From the NCBI RefSeq assembly GCF_000327385.1, contig NW_008708390.1:24555-88554 (forward strand): 64,000 nucleotides of DNA, in the 5' to 3' direction. The DNA comes from Lottia gigantea. Taxonomy: Eukaryota; Mollusca; Gastropoda; Lottiidae. The notes beneath the pieces are model-generated. The model was not told the DNA's origin, searched no databases, and saw only the letters and a program-made list of their open reading frames with translations. The position numbers were made by a program, and so were the translations under genes. Each line of letters begins with the position of its first letter. The first letter of the stretch is position 1. Shown here piece by piece: positions 11,236 to 22,377 of the stretch.

Positions 11236-12349
11236 TGAACAAATTTCCTGTGACCAACTTATCTACATCCATACAAAATACCCCCAAAATATAAGAAATC
11301 GAAACAATAGATCGCATTCTTAACAATTCTCAGATGACCACAACAAACTTAAAGAATCAATTCTGGTTATTGGCTTTTCTTGCTATAAATGATATAAAAA
11401 GAAGTTGTGTTGAACGTCTTACTTTTCTATTCCAGTTCAGACTAATGAAGATGGGTCGTTCATATAAAAACACCGACATTGACTGGTCCATATTTAGAAA
11501 TATATTAGATATATGAGATTGTATTAACCCCGTAACACAATAGAAAAATAGATTTTCCATATTAAAAACCTTATACCCTTAAGCTATTTCTGTAATATCT
11601 GTTTTTTACAAAACAAATGACAAAACGTAGGCGGAAATAAAATCTACTTATTTATCAAATCGTTTTCATAATTCTCACATTTCAAAAACAATTAGAGTCT
11701 ATTTCACTCAATCATAATTCCCTGAAGTTTACCAACAAAATAATCTTCGATTTAATGTCATAAAAACCGCATGTTTCTATTTTAAGATGACGGGTAGCTG
11801 TAATGTCAATTGCTAATTTACGTGTGTTTCTATATATGGTAAAAGTTATCAAATTATAGATGACTGTCGGGCAATAAAATAACTGTATTTATCTGCTTAT
11901 CTCGAACAGAGATTACTTGTTATGTATTTAATCATGGTCTTTCCTATTGAGAATATGTTGGTTTGAAGATGCCATTGAATACCTTTGGTCGAATAGAGTA
12001 AAACAGAATAGGACAGGAAAAAACGCGACAGAACAGAAAAGAGCAGTACGCGGCAGAACAGAAGGGAGCAGTAAACTGAACTTTACAGATAACCGGACAG
12101 ACCTTAAATAATATGTCTGAACGTAGTTTAGTTCCAATTCCAACGTTGTCTCATATCAAAATGAAATGAAATGAGTTTTACGTCCTACTTAACTGCACCA
12201 TGTGGGCTAATGAAGACCGACCAATATAAAAAAAACAGGTTAATTTTTCTATAAATGTCTTCAACCAGAATAAAATAAAGGCCCTTTAAGTTAAAGAAAA
12301 TCAAATTTCAAACCGGCAAAATTACAAATTTATATAAATTTGAATTGAC
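11236..12349. other. No gene seen; one CATTT-tailed element fragment
   Basis: At about 12158-12215 a GAAAT-repeat run is followed by GAGTTTTACGTCCTACTTAA, the minus-strand tail of family F. The remainder is AT-rich without recognisable exons. Confidence 0.5.
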
Positions 12350-12685
12350 TTAAAGATGGGTTCCCTTATTTTCATTTATGAAAATAAAAAGGCTAATACT
12401 TCAAATGACTTGGAAAAATACCAGTTTGTCCCACATGTCCCTAATGAATAGCTAAATTAGAAGAGAATTACCAGCAGAATTCCAATGAGAGACCTATTAA
12501 GAAAGGTCGAAAGGTCTTTTTTTGTTTATCCAGACTGTATATACATGAACATGTATGATTTGTTAAAACTTATATGCAATAAATACATTATGATATGATT
12601 AAGAATACATGATAATTTATTAGAAACACCAATTAATCACATAGTTTGCTTAATTTGACACTAATAAAGGGAAACCCATTTTTAA
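12350..12685. mobile_element. Family B MITE, copy 1
   Basis: TTAA lies at both borders, with termini AGATGGGTTCCC and GGGAAACCCATTT. The body carries the family landmarks CCAGTTTGTCCCACATGTCC and ATTAAGAATACATGATAA. It is about 330 bp long and non-coding. Confidence 0.85.
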
Positions 12686-13210
12686 TGCCCAAATTGCCTT
12701 TAAGACGGAAAACAGTATTCTTGTTTTAAACTGAAATTTCGGGAGTGTCGGTGCTTACTCATTCCCGATGATCTTCATGCAAATTTCTCTTCACTCTAAC
12801 TCGGTAATTTATTACATTTGTACACTTAATCCCACGTAATGTCAGTATCGAATAAAAATACAAAGAGACGTTATCAGTTTTGTGGTTCGTGCCTTTAAAA
12901 ACATAATATAAATGTTAATAACCATTAGAAGGAATAAAAGAGCTATTAAAGACTGGTAGTCAAGTGTAAGGTTTATCTTTTATTTCTCAAATTATCCACC
13001 AGATTATAGATCCTGTTTCATTTCACCTACAATCACCCATAATTGAGGAATAAATTTGACTGCCTGTTGACATCATCTTGTCAGCAGTGAAGATTTCCAT
13101 CCGGTCTACTTCTCTAGTAATTATGGAGATTTCGGAACAATTTATTTGCAATTCAGATCAGAAACTTATTCACCAATGTCGGTCATTGCAGACGAAAAGA
13201 AATACATTTT

Positions 13211-13359
13211 TTAAAGGGATTGTAATCAATGAAATTTGAAATAAACGTGACGTCATTAAACGCTTAGTTTTATTGGAAATGCTGGAACTTAATTCAAATT
13301 GATGCTAAAAGTCACCGATACACATAAAATTTTAGAAAACCTCTCTACAATCACCTTAA
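13211..13359. mobile_element. Family A MITE, copy 2 (internally deleted)
   Basis: The ends TTAAAGGGATTGTAA and CTACAATCACCTTAA are at TTAA. It retains GTGACGTCATTAAACGCTTAG and the GATACACATAAAAT arm but lacks most of the left arm. Confidence 0.75.
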
Positions 13360-14378
13360 GTGATACAAGCATCTTAATCACCTAGTAGAAGAAAGGATGA
13401 CAGTTTTCAAGCATTCAACACTAAAACTACCGACCACAGTCTGGTGATCTAAGATGTCGCAAAAGACATACAATTGGTTTAATAAAATTCTGAACTCACG
13501 GGTGATCGAGTTAATCAAGCATCATCTAACCCTTGATACCACAAGCCCACCAAATTTATTTCAATATTTTTTGTATTATAATACAAAATCTGAAAGGATC
13601 AATACATGGGGGTCATTTGCGATTTAAAAATCCTAGAGCAATTTCATTTTTAAAGGTTGCTTGAAACCCTGATTAATCTTGTCGTCAACCTTGTCGGTCT
13701 GAATTATGTTGATCTCATTTGCTCAGAGTCGTTCGATTTTTCACCCATGCAGACTGCGGTTGATCCGATGCGATTCTGAAACAAGTTATGATCAAGAATT
13801 CACTCATGGCGTGCTGCGACTACTCGGAGGTCGCAAAGTCATGAAAACAAAATCCGAATAGTTTATGTTAATTTCATTGAAGTCGTGTACGAAAGTTTCT
13901 TTGATGAAAGCATTAATGTGACCTTAGTCTAATTTAAGATAAAACCACTGGCATACCAGGGCAGTAGGCAAATATTTATTCCCATGCATCTATGAAATAA
14001 GAGTATAGTGGATTAAATGACGCATGTTCAAAAACCTCGAGATTTGTAGATATGTCTAAAATCAGAACCTTAGAGATCGTCGGAAGGCAGTAAGAAATTT
14101 GCTCGCGTTTACAAAAAACAATGGATTTGAAACACGGAAAATGAAATAAAAAGAATTTAAAAATCCACCAATTGTTTATTTATAAACTACTGAAGTTTCT
14201 ACACATTCCTCATTTAAACAGTTATTTATCATGCTTTATTGTCGTGTGCTTTTTAGGATTAAAACGATCTCACCGAGCAACGCATTAGCTGATAGAAAAG
14301 TGCAATCATTTAAAAGCGTCATTTACTTGTAAAGTATGTCTTTAACTCAGATATTCTGGTTTTATTTTCGTTTTATAG
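13360..14378. other. Upstream of methyltransferase relic; no N-terminal exon identified
   Basis: I searched for an exon ending in phase 1 that could supply the methyltransferase N-terminus and found none. A 51-codon frame near 13706 and a short ATG frame at 14053 ending at a GTAAGA donor exist, but neither resembles the family or fits the required phase. Confidence 0.4.
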
Positions 14379-15404
14379 ATCGTTATGTGAAATCTAGGCC
14401 ATCGATTAAAGAACCATTTACGATTGTGGATTATGGAAGCGCCGATAGCACCAACTCCATTAAGCTCATTCGAGATATAAAAAGGTAAACGTGACTAAGT
14501 TATGAGAGCAATTAGACAATCCTCAATTTGTTGAACTGATATGCTGGCCCATTTCGTCCCCTTCCTAACTTTTTCTAATTGTGGCCCCTACTCGCATTTA
14601 CCACATGACCGCTCCACCATTACCTGATAATTCTTAGCAACGCCACAAAAAACAACAACTAAAAAAAAATTAAAAGGCATATCAGCCCCACCGTCGTTAC
14701 AAACGAATGATTATTAATATTTTAGGTGTTGTACGAGTTAGATGTGGTCACAAAAAGGAAATCAATGTCATTTATGAAAACATTCCAACTAATGACTGTA
14801 TTTCTTTGTTTCAAAGACACAGTGTTGAGTTTACTATAAACAAATTCTCATACCAAGCTCTTGCTGAAAGCCTATTGTTCACATCCGCCAATTCAGTTTA
14901 CGGATAAATTCAAAATTTCTACTTCATTAAAGCAAAGCTAACAAAATAACTCTTCTAGCACGTGTTTCTGAATAATTTGGTTATACAGGTATACAAATTC
15001 CCAACAAAGCTAAAAAAAAAATAAGAATTCATAATTGGATGTTGATGGTTGATAAATACACGCATACCATACTATGTATTCAATTCCCAAGTCAAGTTAG
15101 CAACAACCAACTTCCACCTTGTCCTAAGGAACAGAATTTGAATTTTTGTTGGTAAGTGGTGTTAAAATAACATCGACTTTTTTTGAGGCGTTGATGATGG
15201 GCAGAAATCCACGGAATATTTTACCAAGTATGCCGGAATTTTGAATTATGACAATATATTCTATATAGATCTCAGTGCTAAGGGGACAGAGGAGGACAAA
15301 AGAACTAAGTTTTATGAAGAATAGGAATCCAGACTGAAACTAAACCAACAGAGCTTGACACTGATTACATTATTCATATTGCTTATTTGAACAAATTGAG
15401 ATAA
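14379..15404 (+). pseudogene. SABATH-type SAM-dependent carboxyl methyltransferase, probable gene relic
   Basis: Exon 14379-14484 has clean borders (TTTTATAG| and AAAAG|GTAAAC) and encodes FTIVDYGSADSTNSIKLI, the SAM-binding motif I of the Methyltransf_7 (SABATH) family. This family transfers methyl from SAM to small carboxylic acids. Exon about 14742-14902 continues in phase with EINVIYENIPTNDCISLFQR, matching the family's IYE/ND-SLF segment. A possible third exon, 14989-15151 (TTATACAG| to TTG|GTAAGT), contains a weak HNWM match to the family's HWL site. A C-terminal block, about 15188-15404, aligns with the family's last 65-70 residues and ends LDTDYIIHIAYLNK. Problems: the second exon is followed by GATAAA instead of GT; phases disagree before the last block; the gap there is only 36-53 bp; the last block shifts frame near 15323; and the central region is missing. 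An N-terminal exon was not found. Family assignment is strong; non-function is inference. Confidence 0.7.
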
Positions 15405-15468
15405 AATCAATGTCGAGATATTTGTCTACATCCGAAAAAATATTAAAATATCACCACGACCATACCAT

Positions 15469-15813
15469 TTAAAGGCCATTGTTCGCCATTTTGGGAGTTT
15501 ATTTGGGTCTTGAAGATATGTAAATAATCTTCAGAACTACTACAACTGAACGAAAATCGTTTAATTCTTTCAAATATATCTCAAACTAGGTATTTCACTC
15601 TCTATTTCTATGTATGTCTTTCCTAAATATGATTGAGTCTTAAGAAAAAACGACTTTTTAACTTTTAGTGGATAATTCTGGGCACATATGGATTTGAAGG
15701 CTCAAATTTTGAGCATGGTGAGCTGTGAACACTATTACTGATTAGCTTAGCTAGGTTAAGTTTCTGAGACCGAGGTACTATTGGTCAAACGGATTGTGAA
15801 TCTGTCCCTTTAA
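15469..15813 (+). mobile_element. Family C MITE, copy 1
   Basis: Borders are TTAA-AGGCCATTG and ATCTGTCCCT-TTAA. The body carries GGATAATTCTGGGCACATAT and GAACACTATTACTGATTAGC, shared with 38265, 48080 (minus) and 55351 (minus). It sits just downstream of the methyltransferase relic. Confidence 0.8.
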
Positions 15814-15847
15814 TATTACGTAGTTTAAATATCAACAGTAAGTCATT

Positions 15848-15985
15848 ATGTCTGCGAACAAAATACGGAGCCACACAATGGCATTTTGGAAACTTTATCA
15901 AACTGCATGCACCTACATGTACAAAGATGCTTTAGACGCTAATCACTGGCCGGAATTCGCTCAAGTGGTTTGCAAATGGAGCTAA
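15848..15985 (+). CDS. Candidate small ORF, 45 residues
   Basis: An ATG with A at -3 opens 45 codons rich in aromatic residues (three Trp) and ends at TAA 15983-15985. An AATAAA lies about 35 bp further on. A different frame over 15934-16058 is also open and ends at a plausible donor (GCCAG|GTAAAG), so this stretch could instead be part of an internal exon. No family is recognised in either frame, and chance is not excluded. Confidence 0.2.
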   Translation: MSANKIRSHTMAFWKLYQTACTYMYKDALDANHWPEFAQVVCKWS

Positions 15986-16059
15986 TGAAGATGTCTGGAT
16001 GGTCAATCTATCAATATCAATAAACAAGATGAAGTATCCACCTGTCAAGTATGCCAGGT

Positions 16060-17078
16060 AAAGCATTTCCCTCTGTCAGATAAAACTTATTAGAAACATG
16101 ATTGATGAGTGGTATTCATCTTTATCAGGATACCATTTTCTTACAGAATAAATAAACAACTCTAGGTAATTCATGATGTGTACACAAGAGGGCTAACCTA
16201 CACTTTAAGCTTATTTGCCGTCAAAGTTATAGGGTACGTACACGTTTGAAGCATGATAGATCGGAAAAAGTTACTGAAGTTACCCGAGTCTGAAACGTCA
16301 TATTTTAATCATTGCATTGTCCCCACGGGCTGAATATTAATTAGACAGGGTTATGTCACCCTGGTGTATTGGATCCAATTCTGACCCATGTAAAATAAAG
16401 CATTATTCGCAATGTATACTAATTATATTTTGAACTATCTGTACCATTGTAATGAAGAAGTGAAAATTACGCTGATGAGGAAAACATTTTGAATATTGGA
16501 CAGTTTGAAAAAATTTCTGTTCATAAAACAGAGGATTTCTTCCTGTCCTGAAATGATATGAGAATAATGACAAATATAGCTTGCAATGCAAGACAATAAA
16601 CACCTAATTTAAAACGCCTAGTTGAAAATAATGATGTTTTTTGAGTGATGTAAAAAGAATTTGAGCTCTCTTTCTTTGGCGTATTTTAACTTCAAATTTA
16701 TCCAAGATCCCACTCTACATAAAAAAAAAACAGTTTCGTTTGAATTATATACAATGTCTACATTTCTTATCATATTTTTCCTACAATTTTGAAAGAAAAA
16801 TTTGAAAGATATGTCATTCATCTAAAAATTGTACAACAAACAAAATGAACAGAAGGTAAGGCAAGCAGGTAGAAACAATACACTGCGTTATTATGATGAC
16901 ATTTGGCAATCTATTATATAGACACAAAGCAATAAACAAAACATTCAAAACAGACCAACGTTTGGAAATAATCTGACTCTTCAGACAGAAAATGAAGATA
17001 TATGTTTATATTTTTAAATGTGGGAATGGTTTAAGGTGTGAACGTTCGTGAGTTTGCATCTGCCGTCTGCTGGTAATC
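16060..17078. other. AT-rich stretch, no gene seen
   Basis: Only short frames are present. A possible donor (CAGAAG|GTAAGG) at 16855 has no matching exon that I can define. Confidence 0.4.
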
Positions 17079-17519
17079 GACGTCATCAATGACGTCAGCA
17101 AATGATCAGATTAATTAGTGAGAATGTTTGATTCTATATGAAAGATAATTATATTACTTTGCTGACTTAAAGATGCCAAACCACAGAGAATATAAAACTT
17201 GTTTTAATCTGATACGATTTTGTTTTCTGAATTATCAGAAAGCAATCTATCAGCTTTTAGCATTTCTGCCTAACCTCCTACAAAATAGATTCTAGTTTTT
17301 CTGTCTCTTCACCAGCCGACAACTGTTAAAATGGCTATCAGAGGCTGGAATAGAGGCTGTTACCACCCTGTTTCCTCGCCCTTGGGCGAACAAATGACGT
17401 CATACCTACTTACTCTAAATGGTATCAAGGGAAAAATGATCACGTCATTGTCGGTCGATTGATGACAAGTTAACGTCCGCTCCCAGCGTAAGCTGATATC
17501 ACAGAAAAGATCACGTCAT
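17079..17519. promoter_or_regulatory. Cluster of CRE/ATF-like sites, candidate enhancer
   Basis: Two full palindromic CRE sites (TGACGTCA) lie at 17090-17097 and 17395-17402. Related sites are GACGTCA at 17079-17085 and CACGTCAT at 17441-17448 and 17512-17519. An adjacent ATTAATTAG (near 17110) is a homeodomain-type site. The block is GC-richer than its surroundings and is not part of any repeat family found here, although family A MITEs also contain GACGTCAT. CREB/ATF bZIP proteins bind such sites; activity here is inference. Confidence 0.35.
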
Positions 17520-17893
17520 TCTCTAATCTGCAATTAGTGCCGGTGTGAGATTTTCTATTTATAGTAACTTAAGTAATTGTCCATTTAATTCCGAGCCAGA
17601 AATAAATTTATAAGTGGTTATTATTGGATAACAAATTCAACTTGGGATATCGTTATATAATTTCTATGTCAAATATAGCTTTTCTATTCCTGATCCAAAT
17701 TAAGGCGTAATTCACAAGAGAGATGGCAAGCTAACAATTACAATAATTTTCCTCAAGGCGCTATGTTTAACTAAGAAGAACCGGTGTTATTTCTTCACCA
17801 AACCCTCTGGTGATTCGTCATGTTGGTTGGTGTGAAAGAGCAATGTCTTCCTAACCTTCAGATCAGTTAATCTGGAAAAGGAATCCGCTGTCC

Positions 17894-18136
17894 ATGAGTA
17901 AAGGTCCAAAAACTGACCATGAGACGGCAACGCATCCAATAACTATGCAGCATTCCATGATATTGTCAGAGCTTCTGCTTCCCTTTGTTCACACGAAAAT
18001 TGATCAGGGAAATGTTCACGGAAATTTTTCTGCAGTCGCACAAATTCCTCTCCACAAACCAGACTGCATGGGATCACTAGTTGCGAACGCAGCTCTCATG
18101 CAAACGAGTTGCGCTCGGTGCTCAAAACCACTTTGA
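17894..18136 (+). CDS. Low-confidence ORF, 80 residues
   Basis: The frame starts at ATG 17894 in a weak start context (T at -3) and is GC-richer than the window. The product has no recognised domain, no signal peptide and no membrane segment. It ends with a short Cys pair (SCARC). It lies next to the CRE-site cluster and may simply be open by chance in regulatory DNA. Confidence 0.15.
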   Translation: MSKGPKTDHETATHPITMQHSMILSELLLPFVHTKIDQGNVHGNFSAVAQIPLHKPDCMGSLVANAALMQTSCARCSKPL

Positions 18137-19454
18137 TTGTTAACAACCATTATTATACAACTGGTAATTGGTATGATGTAAAGGCTCCTACAGAATGTTT
18201 TGGATCCATAGAACTCATAAAGAATTTCTACACTGTATGAAAGGTCATTGAATGTCTTTTGGGGAACCTATTCAACAGAAAAGCGGGGATAAGAAAAAAA
18301 AATGTAAAAGATAAGAAAAAATTAGTGCTACTTCTTCCTTTAAAAGGTCAATTGCAGTATACCCCTGACTTTACCAGGCGCTTTGATCTTTAATTGGGTC
18401 TTAATACCAGTTATCACAAACCATTTGCTTATTTAAATTAAAGACCTAAAAGTCGATGACCTTTCCTGCAACAATTATTCCAGAAAAGAATCTCCAAGTC
18501 TGTGTTTAAGCCAATTTATTCCATTTTCTACATATCAGAACTGTCAATCAGTGAAGAAATCGATTCTGCTAAAAAGCCCAATAGGAAAGATTATTTCTTT
18601 AACAAGATTATAGATTAGACCTTTACTTCATCTAGTTAGTAAAAGTTCTTTAAAGGGCGAATCCCACGAAATCAATGTAAATGAAATCGTGAATCTCATT
18701 TTGTTAAATAGCTCGTTCGCGATAACCTACATACCTCCAAGCCGACCATTTATATGTTCGAATACTTCATTGGCTTGTCCAACGAAAGAAAGAACAAAAC
18801 ATCCCACAATTCCAAAGCTGTTATTTGAAATCAGTGATTCTCAATTGACTAATCCCTTATCTTTGCTGCCAACACGTGTTTCGGATAAACCCTAACCATC
18901 CAGATAGAATAACTACTTTGACCAACGCTGAGCACTGATTGAACACCGGACTAATAGGTTGACCATGTCACCCGCGTTTACAACCTTTCACTCGTTACAA
19001 CTCTGATAAAGTATGTTCCTTTTTAAGTTCCAGTGTCCATGTGCATGTCCATATACACGGTGTATTAAATATATTCATATTTGAATATAAAGATAATGGT
19101 AAAATTAGGGCTGTTTTGTTACCAAGGATACAAATAAAACCTCTATTGACATTAATGAAGAATGCCTAATTGACTTCACAATATCGAACAAAAACCATTA
19201 AAAATAATCACAACCCATGTTACAACTTCATGAAGCTAACAGACACCCCCCCCCCCCCCCCATACCCTCTACTTGATCCGTCCACTTTAATATAATGGAA
19301 AAACTGCATTACATGACAACCACCTTCACCAGTTCAGATTCTCTGTAATCTCAATTATTTCCCAATAGATCATTTTAAATAGCTGACGTGTGGCAATATG
19401 CGATAATCACTTGAAATCTTACAAGCTCTAGTCAGGCGAACAATTACCTACTCG
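18137..19454. other. No gene seen; poly-C tract
   Basis: A homopolymer C run lies at about 19246-19261. A 68-codon frame at 18689 has no supporting feature. Confidence 0.45.
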
Positions 19455-19807
19455 TTAAAGATGGGTTTCCTTATTTTTTTAGTGTCAAATTAACTATATG
19501 ATTAATTGGTGTTTCTAATGAATAATCATGTATTCTTAATCATATCATTATGTGCTTATAATTAAAAGTTTTGACCAACCATAAATGTCCATGTATGTAC
19601 AGTTTAGATAAAAAATAAAAATTTGACCTTTCTTGATCCGTTGCTCAATGGAATTCTGATGGCAATTCTCGTCTAATTTAGCTAATTATTAATTAATTAT
19701 GGACATGTGAGACAAACTGGTATTTTACCAAGTCATTAAAACTCCTCTATTTTCTATTCTTTAACATTTTCATTTTCACAAAAGGAAATAAGGAAACCCA
19801 TCTTTAA
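19455..19807. mobile_element. Family B MITE, copy 2
   Basis: It reads TTAA-AGATGGGTTTCCTTA at the left and ATAAGGAAACCCATCT-TTAA at the right, giving nearly perfect terminal repeats. It is in the opposite body orientation to the copies at 12350 and 57923. Confidence 0.9.
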
Positions 19808-19924
19808 GCAATTTAAACTTCGAATTGGCTACTTTGGCCGAATTTTTGGTTTGATGAAGTGCCTAAAATTAAATATGCGAAATAACATTAGAAGCTTTAT
19901 GGACCTATCGAGATTCCAGGTTGA

Positions 19925-20113
19925 GTGCGCGGAACGCTAATAACCTCGGAGGAGCATTTTACGCAACTTCTTTACCCGCGTCATTTTCGCACACACCCGT
20001 ATTTGATGCCATTTTGTAAAACGGAGACCACACGGAGGGCGTTATCGCTTGGCTCTTCAAGTTCCTGCGAATTCATTCAACGCAATGTGAAAGGCCACCC
20101 TGTAACGGGGTAG
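19925..20113 (+). CDS. Low-confidence GC-rich open frame
   Basis: About 62 codons are open from a GTG at 19925 in a locally GC-rich block. There is no ATG start, no family match and no clean splice pair. A CCAG at 19917-19920 could be an acceptor. It is reported because its base composition differs sharply from the flanks. Confidence 0.15.
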   Translation: MRGTLITSEEHFTQLLYPRHFRTHPYLMPFCKTETTRRALSLGSSSSCEFIQRNVKGHPVTG

Positions 20114-20606
20114 GGTAAAATACCTTCCTGGGATTAGACCTTAATTTGCGAAACATGTTTTGGTTTACATGTATATGATTGCAGGGCTGACGACGTATAA
20201 CAGTTGTATTTCAAGGGCAATACAGCGCTTGATACGGCAAAATCTTTTTCAGAAATCTGAAAACATATCCAACAATAAATAGAACATGACCTTTATTTCC
20301 TAGTTTTTATATTGACCACGAAGTCGGTGAGACAGAACAGCAAATTGAAACTTAGCACCAAAAGAGCAGACATTTTAATTCATTTCCAATATAAACAACA
20401 AACAGTAACGAGTAATTTCATGACTCGATGGGTTTCTACCAGAAACGATTTTATGCTACACCTGCTACCGATATTCTACAGCTATCTTCGAAACATAGTT
20501 ACCGGATTTATTACATATTGTGCGTTCATGCAGAATTTAAAAATGTCCCGCTAATGTCACTCTGATTTCATAGTCTGCATTTGTCCTTGATTCGGATTGA
20601 ACTATA

Positions 20607-20729
20607 GTCTGAGCAAAGTAAACAGTTTTTTTTATGAGAATTGGAATATAAGTTCTCAGAGTACTATTTTGAGGCTGATATTCCAATTCTCTTAGAAAAA
20701 ATAACAAAAACTTTTTGCTTTGCTCAGAC
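20607..20729. repeat. 123-bp imperfect palindrome (hairpin) between weak direct repeats
   Basis: GTCTGAGCAAAG at 20607 pairs with CTTTGCTCAGAC ending at 20729, and GAGAATTGGAATAT pairs with ATATTCCAATTCTC. This gives a stem of about 45 bp with a loop of about 25-30 bp. It could be a short fold-back element or an RNA hairpin; it has no second copy in this window. A diverged pair of direct repeats (TTACCGGATTTATTACATAT near 20499 and TTACCGCTTTTATTACATAT near 20909) flanks it. Confidence 0.75.
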
Positions 20730-21001
20730 AATAAGTAAATTCTAACGCCGTGAGTCTTAAATATTGGACTACATCCAATCGCTTACACCATATTGTGCAC
20801 ATATTACGTAGAACTGAAATATCACAAATCCTGCCAAGTCGTACGGATTTTTTGTCAGCTTTATGCGTATTTTACCGACATTTGACCAAAACCATCGAAA
20901 AAACAAATTTACCGCTTTTATTACATATTGTTGAGTTTTTGCAAAATTGGAAAATATCTATCTTATATAATTTTAATTTAGAAGTCCATGTTTCGATATA
21001 A

Positions 21002-22377
21002 AAAAATCAACCTTTTCTTTGTTTGTGAACTTACCGAAAAATATTTTTATAAACAGAGAAAAACACGGAACTAAACAGAGATCTGTATTCTAACCAACTT
21101 GCCCTGTGGATACGATGATATTCTAAGCAATTGCACGAATGAATGCAAACGATAGTGGAGCATTTGATATGATTAAAATACAGTATGATAGGAGATTGTA
21201 ATCACTGTATACATCTACTCTACACTGGCCACAGTCTAATTTCGTTTCCATATGTCTGTAAAGGCCCAAACATTATCTTGCTGTATGTTATTAAAGCACT
21301 ACAATTTTAATGGTCTGAAAAGGTGATATCTCGGGAAGACGAGGTACCAGCCTACATGATGTTGCCCTAAAATTACACAATTTGATTTGCTACCCGGAGA
21401 ATCTCGAAATGTAAAGAGAATAGAGAAAACATGAAAAATCAAAATTAAAGATTTTTGTCGAGATTTTTTAGGTTATATCTTCTGATTTGGTCCAGTTTTA
21501 TACAATTTCTTGGTACTTTATATGTGTTCTTTATATATTTTCTCAATTTTGGTGCAAACGTGTACCCTTCTTGGTATTCATTATATTTTTTTGTTAGAGT
21601 ATTAATGATCCTCAAACATCTTATATTTGAATGATATCATCAGTAATATCCTGGATGGCTACTTTAATTCTGGAAATGTCGTTATCTTCTATATCTGGAT
21701 TATGATAATTAGTAACGACCATTAATTAGTATTACTTCGTAATGAACACCTGTTCTTTCCTATACTCCAGTTGTATTATCAGTAGTTAATAGTGTAGTTA
21801 AATGTAGTTAATACTTCAGCATAAAAATATTTGGGTCCTCGCTTTACCCGTTTGCGATCTGATGTCTCACTTTCTTTGATGCCGGTCTAAGATGCACATG
21901 GAAAAAGCATAAAACAGCATGGGACAATAAACGTATAAACATTTAAGATCCATCGACAGCAGGAATTCGAACAGAGGTTGGCTTATGCTGCTCGAAAGAA
22001 AGTAGGCTTATGCCGATGTTCAGTCAACGTTCTCATTGCACACTACACGCCTTCATATCTTTTCATTAAATTCATTTCCAAATCCAATAAAATTTATGAA
22101 GTATTCGTGGTAACGTTCCTTTAAATACTAATACAAAGTTAAAGTTCTAGTTTCTACATAAATCACGAACTACAAAATATTTAACTAGAATTTATACTTA
22201 ATCAATAAACTGTATTGATATATTATGTTTTATTACTATTATTACATACAGGCTACGGTGATAAATGTCTTTTGGAGCGTTATATATACAATGAGATTAA
22301 ATGAATTCGGGTTGGTCTAAGGCCCGAGAACGACCAAAATTACATGATATATTTTGAAAACTATATAAATTAGTAAA
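21002..22377. other. AT-rich stretch, no gene seen
   Basis: Nothing recognised before the 51-bp array starts. Confidence 0.5.

Noticed and set aside
13700-13860. 51-codon frame upstream of the methyltransferase exons
   Set aside because: It does not resemble the family N-terminus and ends at a stop instead of a phase-1 donor.
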